Below are positions 16,655 to 25,520 of a stretch of DNA of 37,301 nucleotides, piece by piece. Position numbers and translations under genes: made by a program. A model generated the notes under the pieces. It was not told the origin of the DNA and ran no database searches. It saw nothing but the letters and a program-made list of their open reading frames with translations. Each line of letters begins with the position of its first letter. Positions within the stretch are counted from its first letter, which is position 1. Source of the DNA: Bacteroidales bacterium (lineage in GTDB: Bacteria > Bacteroidota > Bacteroidia > Bacteroidales > Paludibacteraceae); the NCBI GenBank assembly GCA_900767385.1, contig CAAFYY010000070.1, forward strand, positions 1 to 37,301, written 5' to 3'.

Positions 16655-17764
16655 ATGAAATTAATAGACATAATCAAACATATCGAAGATTTTGCCCCAC
16701 TCGCATTACAAGAGAGCTGGGACAACAGCGGTTTGATTCTTGGTGATAGAGACCAGGAAATAAAAAGCATCATGGTATGTCTGGACGTAACGGAAACCGT
16801 TCTCAACGAAGCCATCGAGAAAGGATGCAATCTGATTCTCTCTCACCATCCTATCATTTTCAAGGGAATCAAGAAACTCACCGAGAACAACTCCGACCAA
16901 AGGATTCTTCGCAAGGCTATCAAAAACGACATTGCTATCTATGCAGCGCACACTTCTTTAGACAATGCCAAAGAGGGCATTAACAGCTTCTTGGCAAAGA
17001 AATTGGGTCTGAAAAACATTTCTATATTAGCCCCTAAAGAAGACTGTCTGTTCAAAATAGTAACCTACGTTCCAAACTCCCACGCAGACATTGTTCGCGA
17101 TGCCATGTTTAAGGCTGGCGCAGGTAACATAGGAAACTATAATGCTTGCAGCTATAATCTCGAAGGAACCGGCACCTTCAAAGCCCAAGAAGACACCAAT
17201 CCTTTTGTTGGAAACATCGGGGAGATGCATTTTGAAAACGAGGTCAGAATTGAGACAATCACCCCAAAACACCTACTTTCAAACGTCATCCGAGAGCTGA
17301 TTGCATCACATCCCTACGAAGAACCAGCTTACGATGTGTTTCAGACACACATCCAATGGAATCAGGCAGGACTCGGAGTGGTTGGGGAATTAGAAAATGC
17401 CGTAGAGGAGGAGGAGTTCTTCCAACACCTCAAGACTACCTTCCACCTCTCTGCTTTCAGACGCTCCCCACGTTTAGGAAAGAAAGTCAAGAAAATTGCC
17501 ATTTGCAGCGGCTCTGGCGCCGATTTTATCACAAGAGCAAAAGCAGCACACGCCGATGCATATCTTTCAGGAGACATCTCCTATCATCGTTTTTTCGAGC
17601 ATGACGACAAAATGCTCATCATTGACATAGGACACGCGGAGACCGAATTGCCAACAAAAGAACTGTTTTGCTACGAACTTAGCAAACGAATTAACGGAAT
17701 CCAGGTGATTGCTTCAGCCAACGAAGTACCACCTATGCAATTTGAATCATATACAGAACAATAA
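16655..17764 (+). CDS. Nif3-like dinuclear metal-centre protein (long form)
   Basis: 369 aa starting at MKLIDIIKHIEDFAP. A start at 16565 would place the hairpin region inside the protein and add a residue string unlike the family, so it is rejected. Metal-site motifs of the NIF3/YqfO family are visible: LILSHHPIIF near 64-73, AAHTSLDNA near 102 and the C-terminal DIGHAETE near 330. The length and the central YVPNSHADIVRDAMFKAGAG block indicate the PII-like insertion of the long YqfO type. The biochemical role is unsettled; annotations as GTP cyclohydrolase I type 2 are weakly supported. It is followed 23 nt later by the zinc-ribbon protein, a pairing common in Bacteroidota. Confidence 0.9.
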   Translation: MKLIDIIKHIEDFAPLALQESWDNSGLILGDRDQEIKSIMVCLDVTETVLNEAIEKGCNLILSHHPIIFKGIKKLTENNSDQRILRKAIKNDIAIYAAHTSLDNAKEGINSFLAKKLGLKNISILAPKEDCLFKIVTYVPNSHADIVRDAMFKAGAGNIGNYNACSYNLEGTGTFKAQEDTNPFVGNIGEMHFENEVRIETITPKHLLSNVIRELIASHPYEEPAYDVFQTHIQWNQAGLGVVGELENAVEEEEFFQHLKTTFHLSAFRRSPRLGKKVKKIAICSGSGADFITRAKAAHADAYLSGDISYHRFFEHDDKMLIIDIGHAETELPTKELFCYELSKRINGIQVIASANEVPPMQFESYTEQ

Positions 17765-17787
17765 TTAAATAACATAAATAAACAAAC

Positions 17788-18549
17788 ATGGAACAAAAAG
17801 AGATCCCAGTAGAAGACCGTCTGAAAGCACTTTACGAGCTTCAAACCGTTCTTACAGAAATCGACAGAATCTGCATTCTTCGTGGCGAGCTTCCTTACGA
17901 AGTACAAGATCTTGAGGATGAACTTCAAGGTCTTCAAACACGCGTTGCAAACTCCGTTGAAAGACTTAAAGAATGCGAAGCAAACATTTCTGCTAACAGA
18001 AACGCCATCAGCGAAGCTCAAATCAAGATTTCTAACATGACCGAACAACAGAACAATGTTAGAAATAGCCGCGAGTACGACGCGTTAAGCAAAGAGATTT
18101 ACTACCAGAACCTTCAGGTTCAACTCTACGAGAAGAAGATTAGAGAGAACGAGAGCAGCTGCATGCATCTTAGAGAAGAGATCGACAAGGCCAACGAAAG
18201 AATCAACGAACGCCAATTGGATCTTGAACACAAGAAATCGGAACTCGAAGAGATTGTAACAGAAAACAAACAAGAAGAAGAGAAACTCAGAGCACAAGCA
18301 AAAGAACTCGAGGAACGCATCGGACAAGAAGATCGCTACCTCATTGCATTCAAACGCATCCGCAAAAACGCAAGAAACGGTCTCGGCATCGTTCAAGTAG
18401 AGCGCAAGGCTTGTGGTGGCTGCTTCAACAAGATCCCACCTCAAAGAGAGATGGACATCAAACTCCACAAAAAAGTTATCGTTTGTGAGTACTGCGGCCG
18501 CATCCTTATCGACAACGAGCTTGCAGCTCAAGTTGCCAACAAAGACTAA
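17788..18549 (+). CDS. Coiled-coil C4-type zinc ribbon protein
   Basis: 253 aa. Residues from about 15 to 190 are an almost unbroken, charged coiled coil. The C-terminus carries a zinc ribbon: CGGC (near 211), then a spacer with NKIPPQ, then CEYC (near 232). This matches the CT398-like / zf-RING_7 family, proposed to be nucleic-acid binding but without a firmly assigned function. It is last in the alaS-trpS-nif3 cluster and is followed by a strong terminator. The family call is secure; the role is not. Confidence 0.88.
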   Translation: MEQKEIPVEDRLKALYELQTVLTEIDRICILRGELPYEVQDLEDELQGLQTRVANSVERLKECEANISANRNAISEAQIKISNMTEQQNNVRNSREYDALSKEIYYQNLQVQLYEKKIRENESSCMHLREEIDKANERINERQLDLEHKKSELEEIVTENKQEEEKLRAQAKELEERIGQEDRYLIAFKRIRKNARNGLGIVQVERKACGGCFNKIPPQREMDIKLHKKVIVCEYCGRILIDNELAAQVANKD

Positions 18550-18579
18550 AGCAAGGTAGCACCCGACAATTTTTTACGA

Positions 18580-18616
18580 TCCCTTCAAGGATGTTTCCTT
18601 GAGGGGATTTTTTATT
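18580..18616 (+). terminator. Terminator of the alaS-to-zinc-ribbon cluster
   Basis: A 12-bp stem (18580-18591 with 18596-18607, one wobble pair) with a 4-nt loop is followed by six T. Confidence 0.9.
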
Positions 18617-19390
18617 CCAAAAAAACCTTACGAGAGTACGATATTTGCCATCAACCATACAGAGAAAAGCGAAATATTCAATTCTCAGCGAACTAAAATA
18701 TTAAAAATACAAATCAAAAACGAGTTTATACTTATAATATACCACACAACAACCAAGAAAGAAAACAAAATAAAAATAATATCATCATAATCATTAATAC
18801 ACAACAGATACAATATTCTGTTCAAATAGAGTAGAGCACACCAAGAAGCACCTCTATAACCAAAAACTCCCTATTTCCTGCATTCAATCTCGATTTTTAC
18901 AAACGTACACACCCAAAATAACACAACAAAATATACATCCGTATATAATATTACACAACTAAAATAGACCACACGTTGTATACTTGTAAAATCTCCACAC
19001 AACTTTACAAATCCAAACAAAGCAACAAATGGCGTATTTAACGAAAATTATAATTTAAACACCCCCAGTTTTCCACCACTGACGTCCAGGCAGTTACAAA
19101 GGCGAATTTCTTAACAGCGAGTTTGCGCGAAGCCATAAAACACTAATTACCAAACAAAAGAAGTCTGTTATCTATTTTTCTATATCAGATAAAATTCCGT
19201 CTTTCCGCCAAAATCGAAAGCACAGAAAAACGCAGCGGAATACATACCAAGATACCAAATACTTACAAGATTTATCTATATAAATTATATAAATAATTAT
19301 GCCACCTTTATGCACACAGCCCCAACACCAAACATAACGCCTGTGGATTACTTCTATTTCATGTACAACTGTAACCTGGCGCGATCACAT
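18617..19390. other. Gene-poor AT-rich gap
   Basis: About 770 bp with no convincing gene on either strand. Most is low-complexity A-rich sequence. The segment around 19066-19145 is visibly less AT-rich and includes short pairing such as GCGCGAAGC; an unrecognised small RNA is possible but I see no promoter or terminator for it. The open frame at 18599-18790 begins inside the preceding terminator and is lysine/isoleucine low-complexity. Confidence 0.5.
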
Positions 19391-19397
19391 CATTTGT

Positions 19398-19409
19398 TTA
19401 CATTTGTAT
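19398..19409. promoter_or_regulatory. Candidate operator site A
   Basis: TTACATTTGTAT, 11 of 12 positions of the inverted-repeat form TTACAwwTGTAA seen in full at site C. Confidence 0.45.
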
Positions 19410-19410
19410 T

Positions 19411-19440
19411 TTTGCAAATGAAAATTTTTATATACATTTG
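19411..19440 (+). promoter_or_regulatory. Promoter of the HTH regulator, overlapping operator site B
   Basis: TTTG (19411-19414), 18 bases, TACATTTG (19433-19440). The -7 box is itself the left part of the TACATTTGTA palindrome at 19433-19442, so a bound regulator would mask the promoter. An alternative -7 is TATTTTTG at 19407-19414. Confidence 0.6.
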
Positions 19441-19455
19441 TAGCCGTATTTATAG

Positions 19456-19467
19456 TTACAAATGTAA
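19456..19467. promoter_or_regulatory. Candidate operator site C
   Basis: TTACAAATGTAA, a complete inverted repeat, ends 4 bases before the regulator's ATG. Confidence 0.5.
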
Positions 19468-19471
19468 GCAT

Positions 19472-19936
19472 ATGGATAGCTCAATTTCAGATAGAATTTT
19501 CCGTTTAATCGACGCATTGGACATTTCAGTTGCCAATTTTTCTGACGAAACAGGAATAGACAGAGCTTCGCTGTCTCACATCAAAAACGAGCGAAGCAAA
19601 CCAACCCTGGAAATGATCAGAAAAATTGTTAGCAGCTACCCTCAAGTTAGCCTAGATTGGCTAATTCTTGGTGGAGGGACCATGCTTAAGCAATCAGACA
19701 ACCCTCAAGAGCCCGATTTGTTCACTCAAATAGCGCCAAGCAACTCTATTTCAGTCAACAAACCAACAAAAACACCGTCAATATCCGTGCAGACAAAAAT
19801 CGACAACGAGATAATCGGGGCAAATTCGGCTGAAGACACCGACCAAACCACCCCTCCTGGACGCCCAGCAACTAGCTATATCAAAAAAATCCTCATATTT
19901 TACTCAGACAACACCTACGAAGAAATAATTAGATAA
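19472..19936 (+). CDS. Cro/CI-type HTH regulator
   Basis: 154 aa from MDSSISDRIF. A start at 19310 would span the promoter and operators and encode an unlikely N-terminus, so it is rejected. Residues about 7-70 form a Cro/CI-like helix-turn-helix domain (ISVANFSDETGIDRASLSHI, KPTLEMIRKI, then LDWLILGGG as in many Bacteroidota regulators). The middle is a polar, disordered-looking linker rich in Thr and Pro. The C-terminus, IKKILIFYSDNTYEEII, resembles a short tail I recall from other Bacteroidota regulators of this type. It is monocistronic, and three copies of a palindrome around its own promoter suggest autoregulation. No prophage or mobile genes flank it. Target genes are unknown. Confidence 0.8.
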   Translation: MDSSISDRIFRLIDALDISVANFSDETGIDRASLSHIKNERSKPTLEMIRKIVSSYPQVSLDWLILGGGTMLKQSDNPQEPDLFTQIAPSNSISVNKPTKTPSISVQTKIDNEIIGANSAEDTDQTTPPGRPATSYIKKILIFYSDNTYEEIIR

Positions 19937-19943
19937 AACAACC

Positions 19944-19979
19944 GAGGCAATCCCCAAAAAGGATTGCCTCAAATTTTTA
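19944..19979 (+). terminator. Terminator of the HTH regulator
   Basis: A 10-bp perfect stem (19944-19953 with 19961-19970), 7-nt loop, followed by AAATTTTTAT. It lies 8 nt past the stop codon. Confidence 0.85.
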
Positions 19980-20014
19980 TTCTATACTATATTAAATATA
20001 ATAGCAAAAACGCC

Positions 20015-20044
20015 TTGCTATTCCACCAATTTTTCTTATCTTTA
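20015..20044 (+). promoter_or_regulatory. Promoter of gyrA
   Basis: TTG (20015-20017), 19 bases, TATCTTTA (20037-20044): one mismatch in the -7 box but exact spacing. It lies 34 bases before the ATG. Confidence 0.6.
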
Positions 20045-20078
20045 TACCCTATAATAAAAGCGCTAAACTAAGCATTAT

Positions 20079-22661
20079 ATGGCTGACAAAGAAAGACTTA
20101 TAAAAATCAACATTGAAGACGAAATGCGCAGTGCGTATATTGACTATTCAATGTCTGTCATTGTGTCTCGCGCTCTTCCTGACGTTAGAGACGGTTTCAA
20201 GCCCGTTCATCGTCGCGTTTTGTTCGGAATGAGCGAATTGGGTAACACATCTGACAAACCATACAAGAAATCCGCACGTATTGTTGGTGAAGTAATGGGT
20301 AAATATCACCCACATGGCGATAGCTCCATTTACTATACTTTGGTGAGAATGGCACAGGACTTTTCTCTGCGCTATCCACTGGTTGACGGACAAGGTAACT
20401 TCGGTTCTGTCGACGGCGACTCTCCTGCTGCAATGCGTTATACAGAGGCAAGATTGACCAAGATTGCCGAAGATGTCCTTAGAGATCTTGACAAGGAAAC
20501 CGTTGACATGGTCAAGAACTTTGATGAATCACTTGACGAACCCACAGTTCTTCCTACAAGAATTCCAAACCTACTCGTAAACGGTTCACAAGGTATTGCT
20601 GTAGGCATGGCAACCAACATGGCTCCTCATAATCTTACAGAAGTTATTGATGGCACCATTGCTTATATTGACAACAACGAAATTACCATCCCAGAACTCA
20701 TGAAATACGTCCAAGCCCCAGACTTCCCAACTGGCGGCTATATCTACGGCTACAAAGGCGTGAAAGAGGCTTTTGAGACCGGAAAAGGTCGTATCGTCAT
20801 GCGTGCAAAGGTTGAAATTGAAGAAAACAACGGTCACGAGCAGATTATTGCAACCGAAATACCTTACATGGTAAACAAAGCAGACCTGGTTAAGAAAATC
20901 AGCGACTTGTCATCAAGTAAGGTTATTGAAGGCATCAACTTCGTAAACGATGAGAGTGACAGAAGCGGATGGAGAATTGTTGTTGACATCAAGAAAGATG
21001 CCAATGCCAATGTCATCCTCAACAAACTCTATCAATATACCGATTTTCAGTCTTCATTTAATGTCAACAACATCGCATTGGTCAATGGTCGTCCAATGAC
21101 ATTGAATCTCAAACAGTTGATTCAGTATTTTGTTGATCACAGACACGATGTCATCACCAGAAGAACAAAGTACGAACTTCGCAAAGCAGAAGAACGCGCC
21201 CACATCCTTCAAGGTTTGATTATTGCTGTTGACAATATCGATGAAGTCATCTCAATCATCAGAAGTTCTAAGACTGCCGAAGAATCACGCAACAGACTCA
21301 AAGAGCGTTTCGGTTTGAGCGAAATTCAAGCCCACGCAATTGTAGAGATGCGCCTCCGTCAACTCACCGGTTTGGCTATTGACGAACTGAAGAAAGAATA
21401 CGAAGACATTGAGCGCAAAATTGAAGACTTGAAAGATATTTTGAATCGTTTCGAACGCAGAATGCAAGTCATCAAAGAAGAATTGCTTGAAATCAGGAAC
21501 AAATACGGCGATGAACGCAGATCCGAAATCGTTTATTCTGCAGACGAATTCAACCCTGAAGATTTCTATGCAAATGAGGATGTTGTTATCACCATATCTC
21601 ACTTCGGATACATCAAACGCATGCCTTTGAGCGAATTCAAAGCTCAAAACAGAGGTGGTATGGGCTCGAGAGGAAGCACCTCTAGAGACGAAGACTTCAT
21701 TGAACATATCTATCAAGCCAAAATGCACAACTACATGTTGTTCTTCACTCAGAACGGCAAATGCTACTGGCTAAAAGTCTATGATATTCCCGAGGGCTCC
21801 AAACAATCCAAGGGCAAAGCAATACAAAATCTCTTACTTCTTGAAAGTGGCGATAAAGTAAATGCATACATTCGCATTGAGAATCTCAAAGACGAGGAAT
21901 ACAACAACTCACACTATCTGATTTTCTGTACAAAACGCGGTGTCGTCAAACGTACCACTTTGGAAGCCTACTCAAGACCTCGCAACAACGGTATCAATGC
22001 CATAGGTGTCAACGAAAACGACCAACTTATTCAAGTTTGTCTTACCGATGGTGACAGCGAAGTAATCTTGGTTAGCAGAAACGGCCTTGCTGTCAGATTC
22101 TACGAAGACACAATCCGCTCAATGGGTCGCACAGCAACCGGTGTCAGAGGCATGATGCTTGACGATGACCCAGAAAACGAAGTTGTCAGCGCCATCACCC
22201 TTCCTAAAGCAAGCGACCATTCAATCTTGGTAATCTCCGAGAAAGGATTCGGCAAACGCACACCTCTCGACGAAAGAGATGAAAACGGCAACCTGGTATT
22301 GGATGAAGAAGGAAAAGTGTCACATATCTACCGCGTTACCAACAGAGGTACTAAAGGCGTAAGAACACTCAACATCACCGAACGCACAGGCAAAGTTGTG
22401 GCTGCCGTTGAAGCCACCAACGATGACGACTTGATGATTATCAACAAATCAGGCATCGTAATGCGCCTACACGTTTCTCAAATCAGAGTTTCAGGCAGAA
22501 CAGCACAAGGCGTCAGACTCATCAATCTCGAAAAGAGAAATGAGCAAATTGCCTCTGTATGTCGTGTAATCTCATCTACAGAAGAGGAAGATGAGCAAAT
22601 TGTTGACGTTGAAGTAAACCAAGACGAAGACAATTCATCTAACAATCAAACAAACGAATAA
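20079..22661 (+). CDS. gyrA: DNA gyrase subunit A
   Basis: 860 aa. It cuts and rejoins DNA with ATP-driven GyrB to introduce negative supercoils. The N-terminal breakage-reunion domain has the catalytic tyrosine Y121 in AAMRYTEAR and the quinolone-determining region HPHGDSSIYYT (residues 77-87). The C-terminal beta-pinwheel wraps DNA and carries a GyrA-box-like QNRGGMG (QRRGGKG in E. coli), which favours gyrase over topoisomerase IV; the tail is acidic. At the E. coli D87 position the residue is tyrosine (Y86), while S82 matches E. coli S83. It is followed 18 nt later by a secreted TPR protein. GyrA versus ParC is decided on the box and length. Confidence 0.92.
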   Translation: MADKERLIKINIEDEMRSAYIDYSMSVIVSRALPDVRDGFKPVHRRVLFGMSELGNTSDKPYKKSARIVGEVMGKYHPHGDSSIYYTLVRMAQDFSLRYPLVDGQGNFGSVDGDSPAAMRYTEARLTKIAEDVLRDLDKETVDMVKNFDESLDEPTVLPTRIPNLLVNGSQGIAVGMATNMAPHNLTEVIDGTIAYIDNNEITIPELMKYVQAPDFPTGGYIYGYKGVKEAFETGKGRIVMRAKVEIEENNGHEQIIATEIPYMVNKADLVKKISDLSSSKVIEGINFVNDESDRSGWRIVVDIKKDANANVILNKLYQYTDFQSSFNVNNIALVNGRPMTLNLKQLIQYFVDHRHDVITRRTKYELRKAEERAHILQGLIIAVDNIDEVISIIRSSKTAEESRNRLKERFGLSEIQAHAIVEMRLRQLTGLAIDELKKEYEDIERKIEDLKDILNRFERRMQVIKEELLEIRNKYGDERRSEIVYSADEFNPEDFYANEDVVITISHFGYIKRMPLSEFKAQNRGGMGSRGSTSRDEDFIEHIYQAKMHNYMLFFTQNGKCYWLKVYDIPEGSKQSKGKAIQNLLLLESGDKVNAYIRIENLKDEEYNNSHYLIFCTKRGVVKRTTLEAYSRPRNNGINAIGVNENDQLIQVCLTDGDSEVILVSRNGLAVRFYEDTIRSMGRTATGVRGMMLDDDPENEVVSAITLPKASDHSILVISEKGFGKRTPLDERDENGNLVLDEEGKVSHIYRVTNRGTKGVRTLNITERTGKVVAAVEATNDDDLMIINKSGIVMRLHVSQIRVSGRTAQGVRLINLEKRNEQIASVCRVISSTEEEDEQIVDVEVNQDEDNSSNNQTNE

Positions 22662-22679
22662 TAACAAACAATTTTCAAT

Positions 22680-23933
22680 ATGAAAAAAATCATCACCTTA
22701 GTAGCTATCTGCCTTATCGCATCATTTGGCTACGCTCAAAAAAGCAATGTCAACAAAGCCAAAAACAAAGCTGGCAATGTTGAAAATCCAGACATTCCTG
22801 GTGCTATCGAAGCCATCAATGCTGCTTTAGTTGACCCAACCACACAAGGTCAAGCCCTGACACTTCACACCGCAGGTTACGTGTATGAGCAGAAATGCGA
22901 AGCAGACAGAGCTGCTGCACAAAGAAATGGCACACAACCAAACGCTATCACTATCGGTGAAAGCGCAATGAAAGCATATGACTACTATATGCAAGCTTAT
23001 GAAGCTGATCAACAGCCAAATGCTAAAGGAAAAATCGCGCCTAAATTTGAAGGAAGAATCAAAGAGTCTATCTTGAAATTCTACAACAGATATTATTTCG
23101 TGAATCTTGGTGCCAACCTCTACAACAACCAGCAATATGCAGAGGCTATCAAAGCATTTGACACACACCTGAATATCGTAAAGCTCCCATTTATTTCAGG
23201 AACTAAAGAATGTCCAGCCATTGACTCAATCTACCACCAGGTTGAATACTTCTCAGCCATCTGCACCCAATTGAGTGGAGATGAAACTGGCGCTATTGCC
23301 AAATACGAGAGCATCAAGAACAACGGTCACGAAGAAAACCGTGTGTATCAATTCCTTTACAACCTCTATGTAAGCAGAAAAGACACCACTAACTTCGTAA
23401 GAATCTTGGAAGAAGGCAAACAACGCTTCCCTAACGAGTTCTTCTACCTCGGCACACTCATCAACTACTATCTCGACAACAACCAACGTCAAAACGCTTC
23501 TAACGCATTGGAAGAAGCAATCCAAAAAGATCCAACCAACCCAAGACTTTACTCAACAAAAGGTTTCCTCCTTTTTGAAGCAAAGCAGACAGAAGAAGCC
23601 ATGAAATACTTTGACAAAGCTATTGAAATGGCTCCAGAATCCTCTGACGCCTGGTTTAACAAGGGTAGAGCACTCCATGACATCGCTTTTGGTATGGACC
23701 AACGCATTAGCGTTATCGGCGACCAAAAGATGTATAATGAAGAGAAAAAGAAAGTCAATGCCAAGTTCAAAGAAGCAATGACATATTTAGAGAAAGCTAT
23801 CGAACTCAACAACGAGAACGAAGACGCATTGAAACTCCTCAAAAAATTGTATTTCCGTTTCAGCACCAACGACAAAACCTACGAAAAGAAATACAACAAA
23901 CTTGACGAACAGATGCAATTACTTGGTTTGTAA
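22680..23933 (+). CDS. Secreted tetratricopeptide-repeat protein
   Basis: 417 aa. A signal peptide (MKKIITLVAICLIASFGYAQ) indicates export to the periplasm. TPR-like helical pairs run through the rest; the clearest are YNNQQYAEAIKAFDTHL near 140-160, and TNPRLYSTKGFLLFEAKQTE with EEAMKYFDKAIEMAPESSDA near 285-320, followed by a similar repeat with KEAMTYLEKAIELNNENEDA. Such proteins are protein-binding scaffolds. It is co-transcribed with gyrA, an arrangement I believe recurs in Bacteroidales, although no functional link to gyrase is evident. Its partner is unknown. Confidence 0.85.
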   Translation: MKKIITLVAICLIASFGYAQKSNVNKAKNKAGNVENPDIPGAIEAINAALVDPTTQGQALTLHTAGYVYEQKCEADRAAAQRNGTQPNAITIGESAMKAYDYYMQAYEADQQPNAKGKIAPKFEGRIKESILKFYNRYYFVNLGANLYNNQQYAEAIKAFDTHLNIVKLPFISGTKECPAIDSIYHQVEYFSAICTQLSGDETGAIAKYESIKNNGHEENRVYQFLYNLYVSRKDTTNFVRILEEGKQRFPNEFFYLGTLINYYLDNNQRQNASNALEEAIQKDPTNPRLYSTKGFLLFEAKQTEEAMKYFDKAIEMAPESSDAWFNKGRALHDIAFGMDQRISVIGDQKMYNEEKKKVNAKFKEAMTYLEKAIELNNENEDALKLLKKLYFRFSTNDKTYEKKYNKLDEQMQLLGL

Positions 23934-23951
23934 TCAACATCTTTCTCCAAG

Positions 23952-23990
23952 AAAAAAGGCGTTAGTCAAACACTAACGCCTTTTTTATAT
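23952..23990 (+). terminator. Terminator of the gyrA operon
   Basis: A perfect 14-bp stem including the A/T ends (23952-23965 with 23973-23986), 7-nt loop, with a T-tract. Confidence 0.92.
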
Positions 23991-24018
23991 ACTATATAGA
24001 AACTCTGGACAAGATTCC

Positions 24019-24356
24019 AAAGCACGATTCAAGATAATTCCAGGGCATAATCGAAGGGCAGAATTGCAGAGCATAATCATAGGGCACAATCATAGAGCAT
24101 AATCGCAGAGCAGAATCACAGGGCAGAATTATAGAGAAGAACCACAGAACAGAATTCCAGAGCAGAATTATAGGGCAGAATTATAGAGCAGATTTATAGA
24201 GCAGAACCACAGAACAGAATTATAGGGCAGAATTATAGAGCAGAATTACAAAGCAGAATTATAGAGCAGAATCACAGAGCAGAATTCCAGAGCACGATTC
24301 CAAAGTAAGATTACAGAGCGTAATCACAGAGCATTATTCCAAACAAGCATGATTCC
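24019..24356. repeat. 13-bp tandem array
   Basis: About 26 units. From 24042 to 24340 there are 23 consecutive units in perfect 13-bp register; the flanking units carry small indels (a 10-bp unit at 24032-24041 and a 16-bp one at 24341-24356). The consensus is AGAGCAGAATTAT; the first ten bases are well kept and the last three vary (TAT, CAC, TCC, TAC). 13 is not a multiple of 3, so no reading frame stays open. It begins about 30 bp after the gyrA operon terminator and ends about 190 bp before a convergent terminator. Confidence 0.95.
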
Positions 24357-24541
24357 AACACCTTTTACTCGAAAGAAATAGTGTATTTCAACGCAAGAAA
24401 ACATCAAACTCCGCTCATGCTATTTAACATAATTGTCATTATACCTATTCCACATAGCATATTTGAAAGAGAAGCCTTCTGTCAAGAATTTGAACATAGA
24501 CAATGAAATCCGTACAGTTTCACCACCATAAGATCATGGAA

Positions 24542-24577
24542 CAAAAAAAGCGGTAACCTTGAAAAGATTACCGCTTT
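24542..24577 (-). terminator. Terminator of the six-gene leftward operon
   Basis: A 10-bp stem AAAGCGGTAA/TTACCGCTTT (24547-24556 with 24568-24577) with T-tract on the minus strand, 26 nt past the permease stop. Confidence 0.88.
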
Positions 24578-24602
24578 GATTTATCATTTCAAATTCGTTT
24601 GG

Positions 24603-25454
24603 TTAAACCGTATCCATGAAGCTTTTCTGCACCTTATTAAAGACTACAATACCGATGGCCATAATGACCACCATGAAGCCAAAACTATATAATAAAGCGC
24701 CCCAAGAGAAAGAACCGACACCCATCACACCAAACTTAAAGGTCTCAATGATTGATGTAATAGGATTCAATTGCATCAGCAATTTCAACCTTTCATCAGT
24801 GATTGTGCTCAGTGGATAAATCACTGGGGTTCCGTACATCCACAACTGCACGACGAAGGAGAACAAAATCGTCAAGTCACGATACTTCGTTGTCATGGAA
24901 GAGATGATGATACCAAAGCCCAACGCCAATCCTGCCAACATAACGATAAGTAACGGAAAAAGAAGGATATAGATATTAGGAGCAACGTCAACACCTTTGA
25001 TTACATACATGATATATACTGCAACGAACAAAAGAAGCTGAATGCCCATCTTCACCAGATTGGACACCACCGTTGCCAAAGGAACCACCAAGCGAGGGAA
25101 ATACACCTTACCGAAAATCGCCTGGTTGTCCAAGAACGTGCTTGATGTCTTTGTCAAACAATCAGAGAAATAGTGCCACATCAAAACACCTGCAAGATAG
25201 AACATTGCCTGAGGCAATCCATCAGTACTGATACCAGCAATGCCGCCAAAGACAACCATATACATAAAAGTGGTCATCAAGGGCTGAACAAAAAACCACA
25301 ATGGGCCCAAGATAGTTTGTTTGTATTGGGTGATGATGTTTCTTTTCACGAAGATAGCAAACAAATCACGATAACGCCACAACTCCTTGAAGTCGACGTC
25401 CAGCAATCGCGTCTTAGGTTCGATTACCGTAATATTCTCAGTATTAGTAGCCAT
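24603..25454 (-). CDS. ABC-2 type polysaccharide export permease (Wzm/TagG-like)
   Basis: 283 aa with six hydrophobic helices. The N-terminus has the amphipathic stretch typical of Wzm/TagG permeases (LWRYRDLFAIFVKRNI..YKQTILGPLWFF, residues about 26-55) before the first helix. It would form the membrane channel of an ABC exporter moving lipid-linked O-antigen or teichoic-acid-like polymers across the inner membrane. The matching ATPase (Wzt/TagH) is not beside it; the upstream neighbour is an acyltransferase and the operon ends here. The ATPase must be encoded elsewhere. The substrate is not predictable. Confidence 0.85.
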   Translation of the reverse strand: MATNTENITVIEPKTRLLDVDFKELWRYRDLFAIFVKRNIITQYKQTILGPLWFFVQPLMTTFMYMVVFGGIAGISTDGLPQAMFYLAGVLMWHYFSDCLTKTSSTFLDNQAIFGKVYFPRLVVPLATVVSNLVKMGIQLLLFVAVYIMYVIKGVDVAPNIYILLFPLLIVMLAGLALGFGIIISSMTTKYRDLTILFSFVVQLWMYGTPVIYPLSTITDERLKLLMQLNPITSIIETFKFGVMGVGSFSWGALLYSFGFMVVIMAIGIVVFNKVQKSFMDTV

Positions 25455-25520
25455 ATATCTATTATTTATCGCGAACAGAGCAAGAAGACTGACTCCCCTA
25501 CCGCCCTACTCGCATCAAAT

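Noticed and set aside
18599..18790. 63-residue open frame after the zinc-ribbon gene
   Set aside because: It begins inside a terminator hairpin and is lysine/isoleucine low-complexity typical of AT-rich spacer.
19310..19471. Longer N-terminus for the HTH regulator
   Set aside because: The extension spans the promoter and three operator candidates; the HTH domain starts normally at 19472.
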